From the NCBI GenBank assembly GCA_934444365.1, contig CAKSCM010000009.1:10472-74471 (forward strand): a stretch of DNA of 64,000 bases. The letters run 5' to 3'. The stretch's first letter is position 1. Each line of letters starts with the position of its first letter. The notes under the pieces are model-generated. The model saw nothing but the letters and a program-made list of their open reading frames with translations, did no database searches and was not told where the DNA came from. Of this stretch, positions 1 to 9,645 are shown piece by piece. Made by a program: the position numbers and the translations under genes. The stretch is from an uncultured Eubacteriales bacterium. GTDB taxonomy: Bacteria; Bacillota; Clostridia; Oscillospirales; Acutalibacteraceae.

Positions 1-107
1 TCTTATAACAAAAAGCCGTATCACATCAGTCACAAATAACAAAACAGCTTTTAAAGCCGGCACCGCATTTGCGGGACTTGCGACGGTTTTATTTTAATTA
101 TAATCTT

Positions 108-1223
108 TTATTTTTTTGCAAGCTGCTTTAAGGCGCGGAAAATCCGCTCATTGGAATTTATAACAGCCATTTTTTTTGCCGCAACGCTCATTTTTAAAAG
201 CTCTTCCCCGTCCGACAGCAGTCGATCGATCTCGCCTTTTAGCCTTTCGGGTGTCAGATCCTTTTCTTCAATTATTGCCGCTGCACCCCTTTCTACAAGG
301 GTCATGGCGTTGTGGTACTGGTGATTTTCCGCAACGTTCGGCGACGGAATAAGTATCGACGGCTTACCCTGAACCTCAAGCTCGCTTAAGGTTATGGCCC
401 CCGAACGGCAGATCACAAGATCGGCCGCCGACATCATGACGTCCATATTGTCTATATATTCGTACAGTCTTAAATTTTCGTCGGTTATATCCACGCCCTT
501 ACTTTCAAGCAGCTCGGGCATCCATTTCGCCCCATATGAGCCCATTGCATGAAAATGGCGGTATTTCCCATCTTTTAAATCCTCGGCTATAACGTCGGCC
601 ATAACCTCGTTTATGCGCCTTGCCCCGAGACTGCCGCCGTATGAAAGTATCATTGGACGTTCGTCTAAACCGAGGGCCTTGCGGGAAGCTTCCCTTTTAG
701 CCTTTATTACCGACAGTCTTACGGGATTGCCGGTATCTACATATATTCTCTCAGGCAGATATCTTTTCGCCTGTGGCATTGCCAGCATAACCGTATCGAC
801 GTATCTTGAAAGCATTTTTGTGGTTATTCCAGGATATGCGTTTTGTTCGTGCGTTGCAGTTTTATAGCCCATTTTATGAGCCTTTCTCAACACCGGACCG
901 CTTACATATCCGCCTGTACCCATTACGACATCGGGTTTAAACTCGCCTAAAATTTTCTTTATATCCTTACCGGCCGAAACGGCAAGACCGACGGCCTTTA
1001 CATCGTCCATCAGCTTTTTCGGGGTAAGTCCCCTTTGAAATCCTGCGACCTTTATAGGATAAAATTTATACCCGGCCTTTTTGACAAGGGTCGCCTCCAT
1101 ACCAGTCTTATTCCCCACAAAAGCGATCACGCTTTCGGGATCTTTTTCTTTTATGTATCCTGCAACGGCAAGGGCCGGATTGATATGCCCGCCCGTACCG
1201 CCGCATGCAAACAACACCTTCAT
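108..1223 (-). CDS. murG: UDP-GlcNAc:lipid I N-acetylglucosaminyltransferase MurG
   Basis: MurG adds GlcNAc to undecaprenyl-pyrophosphoryl-MurNAc-pentapeptide (lipid I) to give lipid II on the inner face of the membrane. The 371-residue length is normal for the family. The N-terminal glycine-rich loop GGTGGH (about residues 8-13), a GTGGYVSGP segment near 102, SYGGSLGAR near 193 and the donor-sugar region CRSGAITLSELE near 272 are all visible. The ATG start follows a GGAGTAAAG ribosome site. It is the last dcw gene inside the window, 38 bases after ftsW, and the operon probably continues beyond the left edge. Identification is secure. Confidence 0.97.
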   Translation of the reverse strand: MKVLFACGGTGGHINPALAVAGYIKEKDPESVIAFVGNKTGMEATLVKKAGYKFYPIKVAGFQRGLTPKKLMDDVKAVGLAVSAGKDIKKILGEFKPDVVMGTGGYVSGPVLRKAHKMGYKTATHEQNAYPGITTKMLSRYVDTVMLAMPQAKRYLPERIYVDTGNPVRLSVIKAKREASRKALGLDERPMILSYGGSLGARRINEVMADVIAEDLKDGKYRHFHAMGSYGAKWMPELLESKGVDITDENLRLYEYIDNMDVMMSAADLVICRSGAITLSELEVQGKPSILIPSPNVAENHQYHNAMTLVERGAAAIIEEKDLTPERLKGEIDRLLSDGEELLKMSVAAKKMAVINSNERIFRALKQLAKK

Positions 1224-1261
1224 GCCGCTTTACTCCTTATATTATTATAGCTGATTCTTTA

Positions 1262-2443
1262 CTACGACTTGCTTACACCGCTGCACCGCGACACCGAAAG
1301 CACAATCCCCATTTCACCCATTATCATGAGCAGCGCCGTACCGCCGTAGCTGAAAAACGGAAGGCTTATACCGGTATTCGGAATGGTGTTGGTAACAACG
1401 AGAATATTAAGAAGCATCTGCAGTCCGACCTGGAACACAATTCCTATAACAAGCATTGAGCCGAACCTGTTCGGACAGCGAATCGCTATTAAGACACCGC
1501 GCCAAATAAGCACACCGAAGGCCGCGACTATGCAAAGCGCTCCTACAAAGCCAAGCTCCTCGCACACTATACTGAAAATAAAGTCGTTTTGAGGCTCGGG
1601 CACCCAAAGATATTTCTGACGTGACATCCCGAGTCCTCTGCCCCAGAATCCGCCCGAGCCGATAGCGAGCAGCGACTGTATGGTCTGATACCCCTTGCCG
1701 GTTGCGTCGGCCCACGGATCGATCCAGTATTTTATACGGTCGCTTCCGTATCCGACAACACCCGAAAGTATTGCTACGGCGCCTATAACCACCGTTCCTC
1801 CGCCGGCGAGAACGAGCCATCTGAGCTTTATTCCGCCGACGATTAAAAGAACGATCGATATAAGAAGTATAAGTATTGTAGCCGAAAGATGCGGTTCCAC
1901 AACCACAAGACCGCACGTCACGGCTAGTATTCCCAAAAAGGGCAGTATACCGTACTTAAAGGTACCCATTTTTTTGACCCCGAACTTGGAGGCGAGGTAG
2001 GATATGATAAGTATTACGGCAAATTTCGCAATTTCGGAGGGCTGAAAGGTAAAGGAACCTATTTTGATCCATCGCTTATAATCGAACCCCTCACTCATGG
2101 GCGGCAATATAAGCACCACAGCCAAAAGCGCAAGCGAAAAAAAGAAGAGTATCCAGGGTAATTTGTACTTTGCATAAAAATTAAAATCGATATAAGAAAT
2201 ACCGACCATTGCAACAACGCCGATAACGGCATATTTTGCCTGATTAAGGATAAAAAGATAGCTGTTGCCGTAATTGTAATAGGCAAAGGCATAGCTTGCC
2301 GACGCCAGCATTATAAGTCCCGTTGTAAGCAACACAAGCACCATTATAAAGAAGACAAGATCCATGCGTCCGCGCCTTGTACGTTTTTCGGACGACACTC
2401 GCCTTTGCGCCTGTTCCATTAATTCATTTTCGGGCGAATACAT
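1262..2443 (-). CDS. ftsW: SEDS lipid II polymerase FtsW/SpoVE family
   Basis: This is a SEDS-family peptidoglycan glycosyltransferase that polymerises lipid II together with a class B penicillin-binding protein at the septum. The 393-residue protein is a multi-spanning membrane protein (about ten hydrophobic segments after a basic N-terminus). Family motifs include the periplasmic loop KRWIKIGSFTFQPSEIAK and a C-terminal NTIPNTGISLPFFSYGG segment. The start ATG is preceded by AAAGGAGACAG. In spore formers the paralogue at this place can be SpoVE; vegetative FtsW and sporulation SpoVE cannot be told apart from sequence alone. It directly follows mraY, where murD would normally lie. Confidence 0.95.
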   Translation of the reverse strand: MYSPENELMEQAQRRVSSEKRTRRGRMDLVFFIMVLVLLTTGLIMLASASYAFAYYNYGNSYLFILNQAKYAVIGVVAMVGISYIDFNFYAKYKLPWILFFFSLALLAVVLILPPMSEGFDYKRWIKIGSFTFQPSEIAKFAVILIISYLASKFGVKKMGTFKYGILPFLGILAVTCGLVVVEPHLSATILILLISIVLLIVGGIKLRWLVLAGGGTVVIGAVAILSGVVGYGSDRIKYWIDPWADATGKGYQTIQSLLAIGSGGFWGRGLGMSRQKYLWVPEPQNDFIFSIVCEELGFVGALCIVAAFGVLIWRGVLIAIRCPNRFGSMLVIGIVFQVGLQMLLNILVVTNTIPNTGISLPFFSYGGTALLMIMGEMGIVLSVSRCSGVSKS

Positions 2444-2518
2444 AAGACTGTCTCCTTTACGTTTTTATCGATTCGGCCCATCGGGCAATTATCCGGCAAT
2501 TGTACGGCGCTTCGTTTT

Positions 2519-3577
2519 TTAAAGCGATGCGGCCGCCATAAGCAGCCCCCCGGCTATAACTCCGCCGATAAGGGTGATTGCCGAAAAAACAACGACGATT
2601 TTATTCTCACTCCAGCCGGACATTTCAAAATGATGATGGATCGGCGACATTTTAAACAGACGCTTGCGGGTTTTTTTGTAGTAAATAACCTGCAAAATGA
2701 CCGAAAACGCCTCCATAAGATATACGATTCCGACCAGCAGCAAAAGTATCGGATATCCGCTTGCAAAGGCCATTGCAACGACCGTTCCGCCGAGGAACAG
2801 CGACCCGGTATCGCCCATAAACACCTTTGCCGGTTTTAAATTCCAGACTAAAAATCCCGAGCAGCCTCCGGCCGAAGCACATGAGAAAATGTTAAGCGCA
2901 GTATATCCGTTGAGTGATGAAAAAATCATATAAAAGAAGGATACCGCCAGGGTTACCGAGGAGCAAAGCCCGTCAATTCCGTCGGTAAGATTTACCGAAT
3001 TTACAAATCCGTATATAAACACAAGGGCAATCGGCCAGAAAATAATTCCGGCGCCGCTTGTAACGTTTACCTGTCCTACAAAGGGGATAAATGTAAAGGT
3101 ATATCCGCACATATAAAGGCTGAAAAGATACACCGCCGCAATTACAAGCTGCAAAAGGGTCTTTTGCCGGGCGGTAAGGCCGAGATTACGCTTTTTAACT
3201 ACCTTTATGTAGTCGTCGGTAAAACCGACAAAGCCGTTGGCAAGAGCCATCAAAAGACCCAAAAGAACGCTGGTTGTACGTATACCGTTCTGGGAGGCAG
3301 GATCGGTTACCATGCATGAAAGCTTTTGAAATTCGAGATCCGACAGCAAGAATTTAGAAAGTATAACCGTAAGTATGACCGATAAAAAAATGCCTATTAT
3401 AAACATTATTCCGCCCATTACGGGGGTTCCTTTTTTATCGGCATGCCATTTGGGCCCTATTTCAAGTATAGTTTGCCCGAAATGCAGCCTTTTAAGCAGC
3501 GGTATAAAATAAAACCCCAAAACCGCCGTTATCAAAAAGGCAAGAATAAGCCCGAGTATCGGTATAAACGTCTCCAT
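2519..3577 (-). CDS. mraY: Phospho-N-acetylmuramoyl-pentapeptide transferase MraY
   Basis: MraY transfers phospho-MurNAc-pentapeptide from UDP to undecaprenyl phosphate and so makes lipid I. The 352-residue polytopic protein carries the family signatures: KKGTPVMGG near residue 49, the GFTDDYIKV aspartate pair near 119, NLTDGIDGL near 197, FMGDTGSLFLGG near 253 and the PIHHHFE histidine cluster near 315. The ATG follows AAAGGAAGTAAAAA, a ribosome site that overlaps the end and stop of murE, so the two are translationally close (3-base gap). Length and motifs are complete. Confidence 0.97.
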   Translation of the reverse strand: METFIPILGLILAFLITAVLGFYFIPLLKRLHFGQTILEIGPKWHADKKGTPVMGGIMFIIGIFLSVILTVILSKFLLSDLEFQKLSCMVTDPASQNGIRTTSVLLGLLMALANGFVGFTDDYIKVVKKRNLGLTARQKTLLQLVIAAVYLFSLYMCGYTFTFIPFVGQVNVTSGAGIIFWPIALVFIYGFVNSVNLTDGIDGLCSSVTLAVSFFYMIFSSLNGYTALNIFSCASAGGCSGFLVWNLKPAKVFMGDTGSLFLGGTVVAMAFASGYPILLLLVGIVYLMEAFSVILQVIYYKKTRKRLFKMSPIHHHFEMSGWSENKIVVVFSAITLIGGVIAGGLLMAAASL

Positions 3578-3580
3578 TTT

Positions 3581-5035
3581 TTACTTCCTTTCGCCGTGTT
3601 TTGCCTTAATTTCGGCCGCTACCCGCGCGACTATCTCACGCTCGTCGAGATGAACGGCAGAGGTGCCGATTATCTGGTAGGTTTCATGACCCTTTCCGGC
3701 AAGCAGTACAATATCGTCGGTTCTTGCATTTTTTATGGCATATTCTACTGCCTGCTCGCGGTTTTCAATAACCTTATAAGGCACCGAATGGCCCTTAACT
3801 CCGGCCATTATATCGCTTATTATCTCACCGGGATTTTCGGTACGGGGATTATCCGAGGTAACAATAACGTAATCGGAATTTTCGGCTGCAATTCTCCCCA
3901 TTTCGGGGCGTTTGCCCTTGTCGCGGTCGCCTCCGCAGCCGAAAAGGGTTATAAGCCTGCCCTTTTTAAGTGCGTTTAAGGCGCTTATTATATTTTTAAG
4001 TCCGTCGGGAGTATGAGCATAATCGATAATCACTGTAAAATCAAGACCGGTAGGAACCACCTCTGCTCTGCCCTTTACACCCGGAGCCTTGGCGAGCCCC
4101 TCAAGGCAGCCGTTAAAGCTAAATCCGAGGGCTATTACCGTAACGGCGGCCGCAAGGGCATTGTAGACCGAAAAGCTGCCCGGTGTATTTGCGTGAGCAC
4201 GGCCTATCACCCCGTCACCCACCAGCTCAAAATCCACACCGTGGGGCAAATAACGTATATTTTTGGCCGAAAAACTGGAATTATCGCTCTTGGCCGAGTA
4301 GGTAAAAACCTCGCCGTCCGAAGCATTTATAAATTCATCGGCATATTTATCGTCAAGATTTATAACCGATTTTTTGCAGCGATAGAATATCTTCTTCTTG
4401 GTTTCGAGGTAATTTTCCATGGTATGGTGATAATCAAGGTGATCCTGGGTTAAATTTGTAAACACGCATACGGCGAATTCGAGACCGTACACCCTATCCT
4501 GATCTATCGCATGTGACGATACCTCCATAACGACATAATCGCACCCCGCCTTAAGCATAAGGGCAAAAAGGGAATGAAGCTCAAAGGCGTCGGGCGTTGT
4601 GCTTTTGGCAGGCAGAACATCCTCGCCGACCATATTCTGAACCGTACCTATAAGTCCTACCTTACAGCCCTGCGATTCCAAAATGCTTTTTATAAGGGTA
4701 GTAGTGGTTGTCTTTCCGTTGGTACCCGTAACCCCTATAATCTCCAGCTTTTCGGCAGGATGGCCGAAAAACGCAGCGCACATAAGGGCGTAGGTCTGGC
4801 GACAGTTTTCAACTATTATCTGATTTTCAAGTCCGGTGTCCTTTTCGGCAATTATTACCGACGCGCCGCTTTTTACGGCACTCGCCGCAAATTTATGTCC
4901 GTCGACCTTAACACCGTCAATGCAAACAAAGGCATAATCCTCACGTACCACCCTTGAGTCACAGGTAACGCCCTTTATATCAAGCTCACCTAACGGATGA
5001 TTTTCCTCAAGCGATATAAGTTCCCTTAATTTCAT
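3581..5035 (-). CDS. murE: UDP-MurNAc-tripeptide synthetase MurE
   Basis: MurE adds the third residue of the stem peptide (usually meso-diaminopimelate in Clostridia) to UDP-MurNAc-L-Ala-D-Glu. The 484-residue protein shows the Mur ligase P-loop VTGTNGKTTT near residue 103, the central domain histidine/asparagine region, and the C-terminal motif SDNPRTENP near 397, whose DNPR core is the signature of diaminopimelate-adding enzymes. The start ATG has GGCGAAGGAGAAG upstream. It lies between the PBP gene and mraY as in Bacillus. The usual neighbour murF is not present. Confidence 0.97.
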   Translation of the reverse strand: MKLRELISLEENHPLGELDIKGVTCDSRVVREDYAFVCIDGVKVDGHKFAASAVKSGASVIIAEKDTGLENQIIVENCRQTYALMCAAFFGHPAEKLEIIGVTGTNGKTTTTTLIKSILESQGCKVGLIGTVQNMVGEDVLPAKSTTPDAFELHSLFALMLKAGCDYVVMEVSSHAIDQDRVYGLEFAVCVFTNLTQDHLDYHHTMENYLETKKKIFYRCKKSVINLDDKYADEFINASDGEVFTYSAKSDNSSFSAKNIRYLPHGVDFELVGDGVIGRAHANTPGSFSVYNALAAAVTVIALGFSFNGCLEGLAKAPGVKGRAEVVPTGLDFTVIIDYAHTPDGLKNIISALNALKKGRLITLFGCGGDRDKGKRPEMGRIAAENSDYVIVTSDNPRTENPGEIISDIMAGVKGHSVPYKVIENREQAVEYAIKNARTDDIVLLAGKGHETYQIIGTSAVHLDEREIVARVAAEIKAKHGERK

Positions 5036-5058
5036 ACTCTTCTCCTTCGCCTACTGTA

Positions 5059-7332
5059 TTATTCAACGCTGTCGCTGTATCTGAAATATACCGTAACCAC
5101 TGTTCCGGCCTCAACCTCGGTGCCCGGTTCTACGCTTTGTTTGTACGACACCGAGCCGCTTTCTCCGCTTACCACACCGGACATTTCAAGGTTAACGCCG
5201 GCTGTTTTCGCAGCGGATTTAACCTCTGAAACGCTTAAATTCTTTAAATCCGGAACCGTAACGGTAGCCGCCGACTGCGACTCATCGGTGTATATTACAA
5301 CGGTCGAGCCGGTCGGTGCGGTCTGGGATGCAAGCGGCATTTGTCTTACAACCGCCGTTCCCTCTCCCACCGTCTTGACCTTAAAGCCGCTGCCTTCAAG
5401 CTGAGCCTTCGCCTCATCAATGCTGCTGCCTATAACCGACGGAACCTTAACGTTAAGGGCCGTATATTCGTCCTCGGTGTATATCGGCTCTATACCGAGA
5501 TACGGCAACGCCTCCGACATTATAGACGCCGCAACCGGTGCCGAAACCTTACTTCCGTATATCGAATCGCCGTGCGGCTCATCGACCATTACAAATACGG
5601 CGATTTCCGGATCGTCGGCCGGAGCAAATCCGCAGAATGAAGCGATATAAAGCATTTGTCCGGTCTCTTTTTTCTTATCGACCTTTTGGCTTGTTCCGGT
5701 TTTTCCGGCCATACGATATCCGGCAACATATCCGTTTTTACCGGTGCCGTTCGCAACGACCGATTCAAGCATACCGCATATTTTTTTAGAGGTCGATTCC
5801 GAAATAACCTGACGTTTTACATCGGTATCATAGCTTTTTACAATATTACCGTCGGTATCGATTATCTGTTTTACCATGTGGGGCTTTACAAGATATCCGC
5901 CGTTAGCCGCCGCACATACCGCCGTTATCATCTGTATGGGGGTTATTCTGAAGGTCTGGCCGAAGGACTCGGAGGCGAGCTCTACCGGGCCCATATTTTC
6001 CGAGGTATAGTAAATTCCGGTCGCCTCTCCGGGCAGATCTATATTTGTCATGGTTGTAAAGCCGAAGGACTTAAAATAGCTGTAAAAAAGGTCGACGCCG
6101 AGGCGCTGTCCTATTTCTATAAAGGCCGGGTTGCAGGAATTTTCAAATATCTGGGTCAAATTCTGAGTCCCGTGTCCCGACGTAACATGACAGTTATATT
6201 TTGTATCGTATATGCTTATATATCCCGGGCAATTAAAGGTCGAATCCATGCTGACCTTGCCCTCTTCAAGACCGGCCGAACCGGTGATTATCTTAAAAAC
6301 CGATCCGGGCTCATAGGTGTCGGATATCGCCTTGTTACGCCACTGCTCCTGCAGCGCCGCACTGTATTTTTCGGTATATTCGTCGCCGCTGTAGTTTTTA
6401 AGTTCCTCGGCTACGGCAGAATCGGCTATCGTAAAGGGTGAATTCGGATCGTAGTCGCCTTTGGTAGTCATGGCAAGTATCTCGCCGGTATTTACATTCA
6501 TTACTATACAGCAGCCGCGATTGCTCGCCGAATTCGACTGCACCGCCTCTTCAAGATACTTTTCGGCATAGTGCTGTATATATTCGTCCAGGGTCGAAAC
6601 AACCGAATATCCCGGCTGGGACTCGACCATGGTCTCGTATTTAAAGGGCATGTCGCTGCCTCGGGCATTCTTTGAGGATACGGTCTTTCCGGGAATTCCG
6701 GTCAAATCGCTGTCGTACTGATATTCAAGTCCGGCAAGACCCTGGTTGTCGTCGCCGACAAATCCGAGCACCGTCGATCCGAGGGTTCCGTTCGGATAAT
6801 AACGCTTGCTCGCCTTATCAAGACCTACCACCGAACCGAGCTTATTATCGCTTATAAAGGCCCTTACCTCATCCGCCAAATTCTGCTCGACCCGTTGCTT
6901 TATCTTCTCATAGGCCGTATTTTTTTGTGTTTTTAAATAAACAGCCTCCTCGTCAAGCTCCAAAAGTTGGGACAGTCCCGAGGCAATAAGCCTTGCTTCC
7001 TCATCGTCTTCGATATTCTTAGGCGTAACATATACGGTATAAACGGTAGCGCTCGTCGCAAGAATGTTCATGTTCCGGTCGTAAATGTTTCCGCGCTGAG
7101 CGGCAACGGTGGTGGTCGTAAGCTGCTGTTCGGTGGCGATTTTCGAGTAATAACCGCCGTTTATCAGCATAATATCAGCAAGCCGTACCCCTATTGTGCC
7201 GAAACCGACAACGAGTACAGCCATCATTAACCAGAACATTCTTTTCCACATTGATCTCGGAGTTACGCTTTTCAAAACCGCACCGACCCTTCTTCTCTCC
7301 AAAGCTCCGCCTTTGATACTATGAAAAATCAA
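5059..7332 (-). CDS. Class B penicillin-binding protein with two PASTA domains (FtsI/SpoVD-like)
   Basis: This is a septal or cortex peptidoglycan transpeptidase. After one N-terminal membrane anchor (roughly residues 30-52) come a dimerisation domain (AQRGNIYDRNMN), the transpeptidase domain with the active-site SxxK in YEPGSVFK (about residue 345), the SxN element SCN and the KTG motif AGKTGTSQ, and two C-terminal PASTA domains beginning at VPSVIGSS and VPDLKNLS. PASTA domains are typical of SpoVD/Pbp2B-type enzymes. It is the only PBP in the cluster, so it may serve division, sporulation or both. The start is uncertain: the longest frame opens with a TTG inside a hairpin and lacks a ribosome site, and downstream TTG codons around residues 11-21 are better placed. 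Confidence 0.93.
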   Translation of the reverse strand: MIFHSIKGGALERRRVGAVLKSVTPRSMWKRMFWLMMAVLVVGFGTIGVRLADIMLINGGYYSKIATEQQLTTTTVAAQRGNIYDRNMNILATSATVYTVYVTPKNIEDDEEARLIASGLSQLLELDEEAVYLKTQKNTAYEKIKQRVEQNLADEVRAFISDNKLGSVVGLDKASKRYYPNGTLGSTVLGFVGDDNQGLAGLEYQYDSDLTGIPGKTVSSKNARGSDMPFKYETMVESQPGYSVVSTLDEYIQHYAEKYLEEAVQSNSASNRGCCIVMNVNTGEILAMTTKGDYDPNSPFTIADSAVAEELKNYSGDEYTEKYSAALQEQWRNKAISDTYEPGSVFKIITGSAGLEEGKVSMDSTFNCPGYISIYDTKYNCHVTSGHGTQNLTQIFENSCNPAFIEIGQRLGVDLFYSYFKSFGFTTMTNIDLPGEATGIYYTSENMGPVELASESFGQTFRITPIQMITAVCAAANGGYLVKPHMVKQIIDTDGNIVKSYDTDVKRQVISESTSKKICGMLESVVANGTGKNGYVAGYRMAGKTGTSQKVDKKKETGQMLYIASFCGFAPADDPEIAVFVMVDEPHGDSIYGSKVSAPVAASIMSEALPYLGIEPIYTEDEYTALNVKVPSVIGSSIDEAKAQLEGSGFKVKTVGEGTAVVRQMPLASQTAPTGSTVVIYTDESQSAATVTVPDLKNLSVSEVKSAAKTAGVNLEMSGVVSGESGSVSYKQSVEPGTEVEAGTVVTVYFRYSDSVE

Positions 7333-7388
7333 AGCAGATTATTCTGCTTTCATTGCTGCGTCCGGGGGTTTTCCTTCCTCCGGACGCA
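7331..7388. repeat. Two adjacent intercistronic hairpins between ftsL and the PBP gene
   Basis: The 79-base ftsL-PBP gap holds a perfect 8-bp palindrome (AAAGCAGA/TCTGCTTT, 7331-7350) and a 9-bp stem (TGCGTCCGG/CCGGACGCA, 7357-7388). Neither is followed by a T-run on the minus strand, so they look more like mRNA processing or stability elements than terminators. The first overlaps the earliest possible PBP start codon. Confidence 0.6.
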
Positions 7389-7411
7389 ACACTTTACTGT
7401 TTTTCAAATCC

Positions 7412-7891
7412 TTAAAACCAATCGGCAAAAACCGAGAAGATTCCGTCGCCGGAATTATCTATAACAACACCGGTATCATCCTCGCCGCCGTTTACATATA
7501 CGGTCTGGGACACCTCGCGCTTTTGCATGCCGAGCTCCTTGGCGGCAGCCTCTATGTTATCGTACGCAACGAGGTTTTCAAGCTCCATCGAAAGCCTCGT
7601 CTCTTCGCTTTTAAGCTCGGTAAGCTGATTTTTCGCCTTATCTATCTGGGCGGTCAGCTCGGTTCCGACCAGATTGCTGTAAAGCTGAAATCCTATAAAG
7701 GCCAGCACCATCGCCGTAACACATAAAATGCTTATGACTTTCCTCAGCGGCATGGCCGATTTTTCTAAAGAAGCGGCCGAATCTTCGCGCATTACGTTTT
7801 TCCTCGTTTTAAGCTCGACCACCTCGCCCCTTTTTTCCTTGGGTGCGAAGAGGTCAAAATCATATGCAAGGTTATTGTTATAATTCTGCAT
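7412..7891 (-). CDS. ftsL: FtsL-like septum protein
   Basis: This bitopic protein sits at the ftsL position between rsmH and the PBP gene. It has a charged cytoplasmic N-terminus of about 50 residues, one transmembrane helix (about residues 50-70, containing VISILCVTAMVLAFIGF), a coiled-coil stretch rich in Lys/Glu/Leu (about 78-115) and a short acidic tail. FtsL and DivIC form a trimer with DivIB that activates FtsW and the septal PBP. Sequence identity in this family is low, so the call rests on architecture and position. I chose the ATG three codons inside the longest frame because AAAGGA lies ten bases before it; the upstream GTG has no room for a ribosome site. Confidence 0.8.
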   Translation of the reverse strand: MQNYNNNLAYDFDLFAPKEKRGEVVELKTRKNVMREDSAASLEKSAMPLRKVISILCVTAMVLAFIGFQLYSNLVGTELTAQIDKAKNQLTELKSEETRLSMELENLVAYDNIEAAAKELGMQKREVSQTVYVNGGEDDTGVVIDNSGDGIFSVFADWF

Positions 7892-8005
7892 TTTCGGCAC
7901 TTCCTTTGTTTTTTATGTCAGATATCGGCAATCAGCCGGTAAAATAATGTTTCCGGCCGGTTGGCCGACCTTGTTTTTCGTTATAAAAACTCTGCTTTCG
8001 GTTTT

Positions 8006-9016
8006 CTATTCCTTTATCCGCCGCACGGCCCTTAGCTTTGCGCTCCTGCTTCTCGGGTTTAATCCAAGCTCTTCATCCGTCGCCGTAACCGGTTTTTTTG
8101 TAACCTTTTCGGCAAAGGGCGTTTTGTGGCAAACACAAACGGGAAATTCCGGCGGACAGGTACATCCTTTGCAAAGTTCAATAAAGCACTGCTTTACTAT
8201 TCTGTCCTCAAGCGAATGGAAGGTGATAACCGCGAGCACACCGCCGACATTTAAAAGTCCGGCCGCCGCTTTAAGCCCTTCTTTCAAAGCGTCGAGCTCT
8301 CCGTTTACGGCTATTCTTATCGCCTGAAAGGTCTGTCTTGCGGGATGGCCGCCCTTTCGCGCCGCTGCCGGATAAGCCTCGGCTGCAATCATAGCCAGCC
8401 GGCCGGTTGTATCAATAGGCGATTTCTGTCGCTCGGCAACAATGCGCGCCGCTATTCTTCTTGCAAATTTCTCCTCCGAATACTCATAAAGTATTCTTGC
8501 AAGCTCGTCCTCATCGGCTGTGTTTACAATATCGGCCGCCGTAGGGCCCTGCTTTGACATCCGCATATCAAGCGGAGCGTCGGCGTGAAAGGAAAATCCC
8601 CGCTCGGCGCAATCAAGCTGAAAGGACGAAACGCCGATGTCGAGAAGTATTCCGTCGGCACCGGTGATTCCGGCCGCATTTGCAAGTTCGGTCATCTCGG
8701 AAAAATTCCCTCTTGCAAATGTTACGTTTTTATATTTTTCGAGCCGATTTTTCGAAAACTCCAAGGCGTCGGGATCCCTGTCAATACACAAAAGACGGCC
8801 GCTTGCCGAAAGTCTTTCGGCAATAAGACTGCTGTGTCCGCCAAAACCGACCGTACCGTCTATATAAGTCCCGTTTTCACGGATATTAAGCGCCGCTATC
8901 GTCTCTCTTGCCAAAACCGGAATGTGCGGCGTTTTCGCCTGCCAATCGGTTTCGCAATCGCTGATCTTCGCACCGTTTATATTTGTAACAATGTCCGAAT
9001 TGTCAGTTTCCTTCAT
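8006..9016 (-). CDS. rsmH: 16S rRNA (cytosine1402-N4)-methyltransferase RsmH
   Basis: RsmH (MraW) uses SAM to methylate N4 of C1402 in the 16S rRNA decoding centre. The 336-residue protein has the SAM-binding loop DGTVGFGGHS near residue 54, the GILLDIGVSSFQLD motif near 120, the PARQTFQAIRI region and the C-terminal NPRSRSAKLR tail that is typical of the family. An extra N-terminal stretch of about 25 residues precedes the conserved HIPVLARE start; the ATG is supported by AAAGGGGG upstream. It follows mraZ by 18 bases. Confidence 0.97.
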   Translation of the reverse strand: MKETDNSDIVTNINGAKISDCETDWQAKTPHIPVLARETIAALNIRENGTYIDGTVGFGGHSSLIAERLSASGRLLCIDRDPDALEFSKNRLEKYKNVTFARGNFSEMTELANAAGITGADGILLDIGVSSFQLDCAERGFSFHADAPLDMRMSKQGPTAADIVNTADEDELARILYEYSEEKFARRIAARIVAERQKSPIDTTGRLAMIAAEAYPAAARKGGHPARQTFQAIRIAVNGELDALKEGLKAAAGLLNVGGVLAVITFHSLEDRIVKQCFIELCKGCTCPPEFPVCVCHKTPFAEKVTKKPVTATDEELGLNPRSRSAKLRAVRRIKE

Positions 9017-9034
9017 AATATCCGACCCCCTTTA

Positions 9035-9463
9035 TCAAAAATGGAAATCGATATTCTCAAAGGCCTGTTCGATATTCTCGTTGTCAATGGCGTTATTGCT
9101 CTTCTCCCATTTTTCGGCGCTCCAGACCTCAGCGCGGTTGGAAACGCCCGTTATATACGACGCACCGGCAAGTCCGGCATAATCGCGCAAATGCTGAGGG
9201 ATAACTATTCTGCCCTGCTTATCGGTTTCGGCAACGGCAGCTCCTGCCAAAAAGTATCTGGTGATGTCGCGGTTTTCCTTGGTCATCGGAAGGGCCTTAA
9301 GCGCCGTTACAAAGCGCTCCCATTCGTCAAGAGGAAAAAGGAACAAACAGCCGTCAAGTCCTTTGCACATACAAAAACGCTCTCCGAGGTCCGAGCGGAA
9401 CTCCGAGGGGATTATAAGACGTCCCTTTGCATCGATATTATGTTGATGTGTACCGAGAAGCAC
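9035..9463 (-). CDS. mraZ: Transcriptional regulator MraZ
   Basis: MraZ is a ring-forming DNA-binding protein of the AbrB-like superfamily that controls the dcw operon. The 142-residue sequence holds both halves of the tandem fold, each with its signature: DAKGRLIIPSEFR near residue 12 and DKQGRIVIPQHLR near 81. The start is a GTG, supported by AAAGGGG nine bases upstream. It is the first gene of the minus-strand division operon, and matching AAAGTGG repeats lie in its own leader at 9602-9629, which fits autoregulation. Confidence 0.97.
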   Translation of the reverse strand: MLLGTHQHNIDAKGRLIIPSEFRSDLGERFCMCKGLDGCLFLFPLDEWERFVTALKALPMTKENRDITRYFLAGAAVAETDKQGRIVIPQHLRDYAGLAGASYITGVSNRAEVWSAEKWEKSNNAIDNENIEQAFENIDFHF

Positions 9464-9601
9464 CGCTGTTCACCCCTTTCTCAAAAGCATTTATATAAAA
9501 TCAACGGCAATCGCCCGGATTTAATCACATGATTTAATACATGATCTGCCTTGCAACGCAAAAACAGAGCATAAAACCCGTAAAAACCTCCCGAAACCTC
9601 G

Positions 9602-9629
9602 CCACTTTATGATATTTTTGCTCCACTTT
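9602..9629 (-). promoter_or_regulatory. MraZ-box repeats (AAAGTGG x2)
   Basis: On the minus strand AAAGTGGCG (from 9608) and AAAGTGGAG (from 9629) are spaced exactly 21 bases, two helical turns. AAAGTG-type direct repeats are the reported MraZ target in Gram-positives and Mollicutes. They lie just downstream of the predicted start of transcription, a position that suits repression. Confidence 0.7.
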
Positions 9630-9645
9630 GTGGAACTACGCTCCA

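Noticed and set aside
8585..9532. 315-residue plus-strand frame opposite rsmH and mraZ
   Set aside because: It lies antisense to two well-identified genes and has the composition of a shadow frame.
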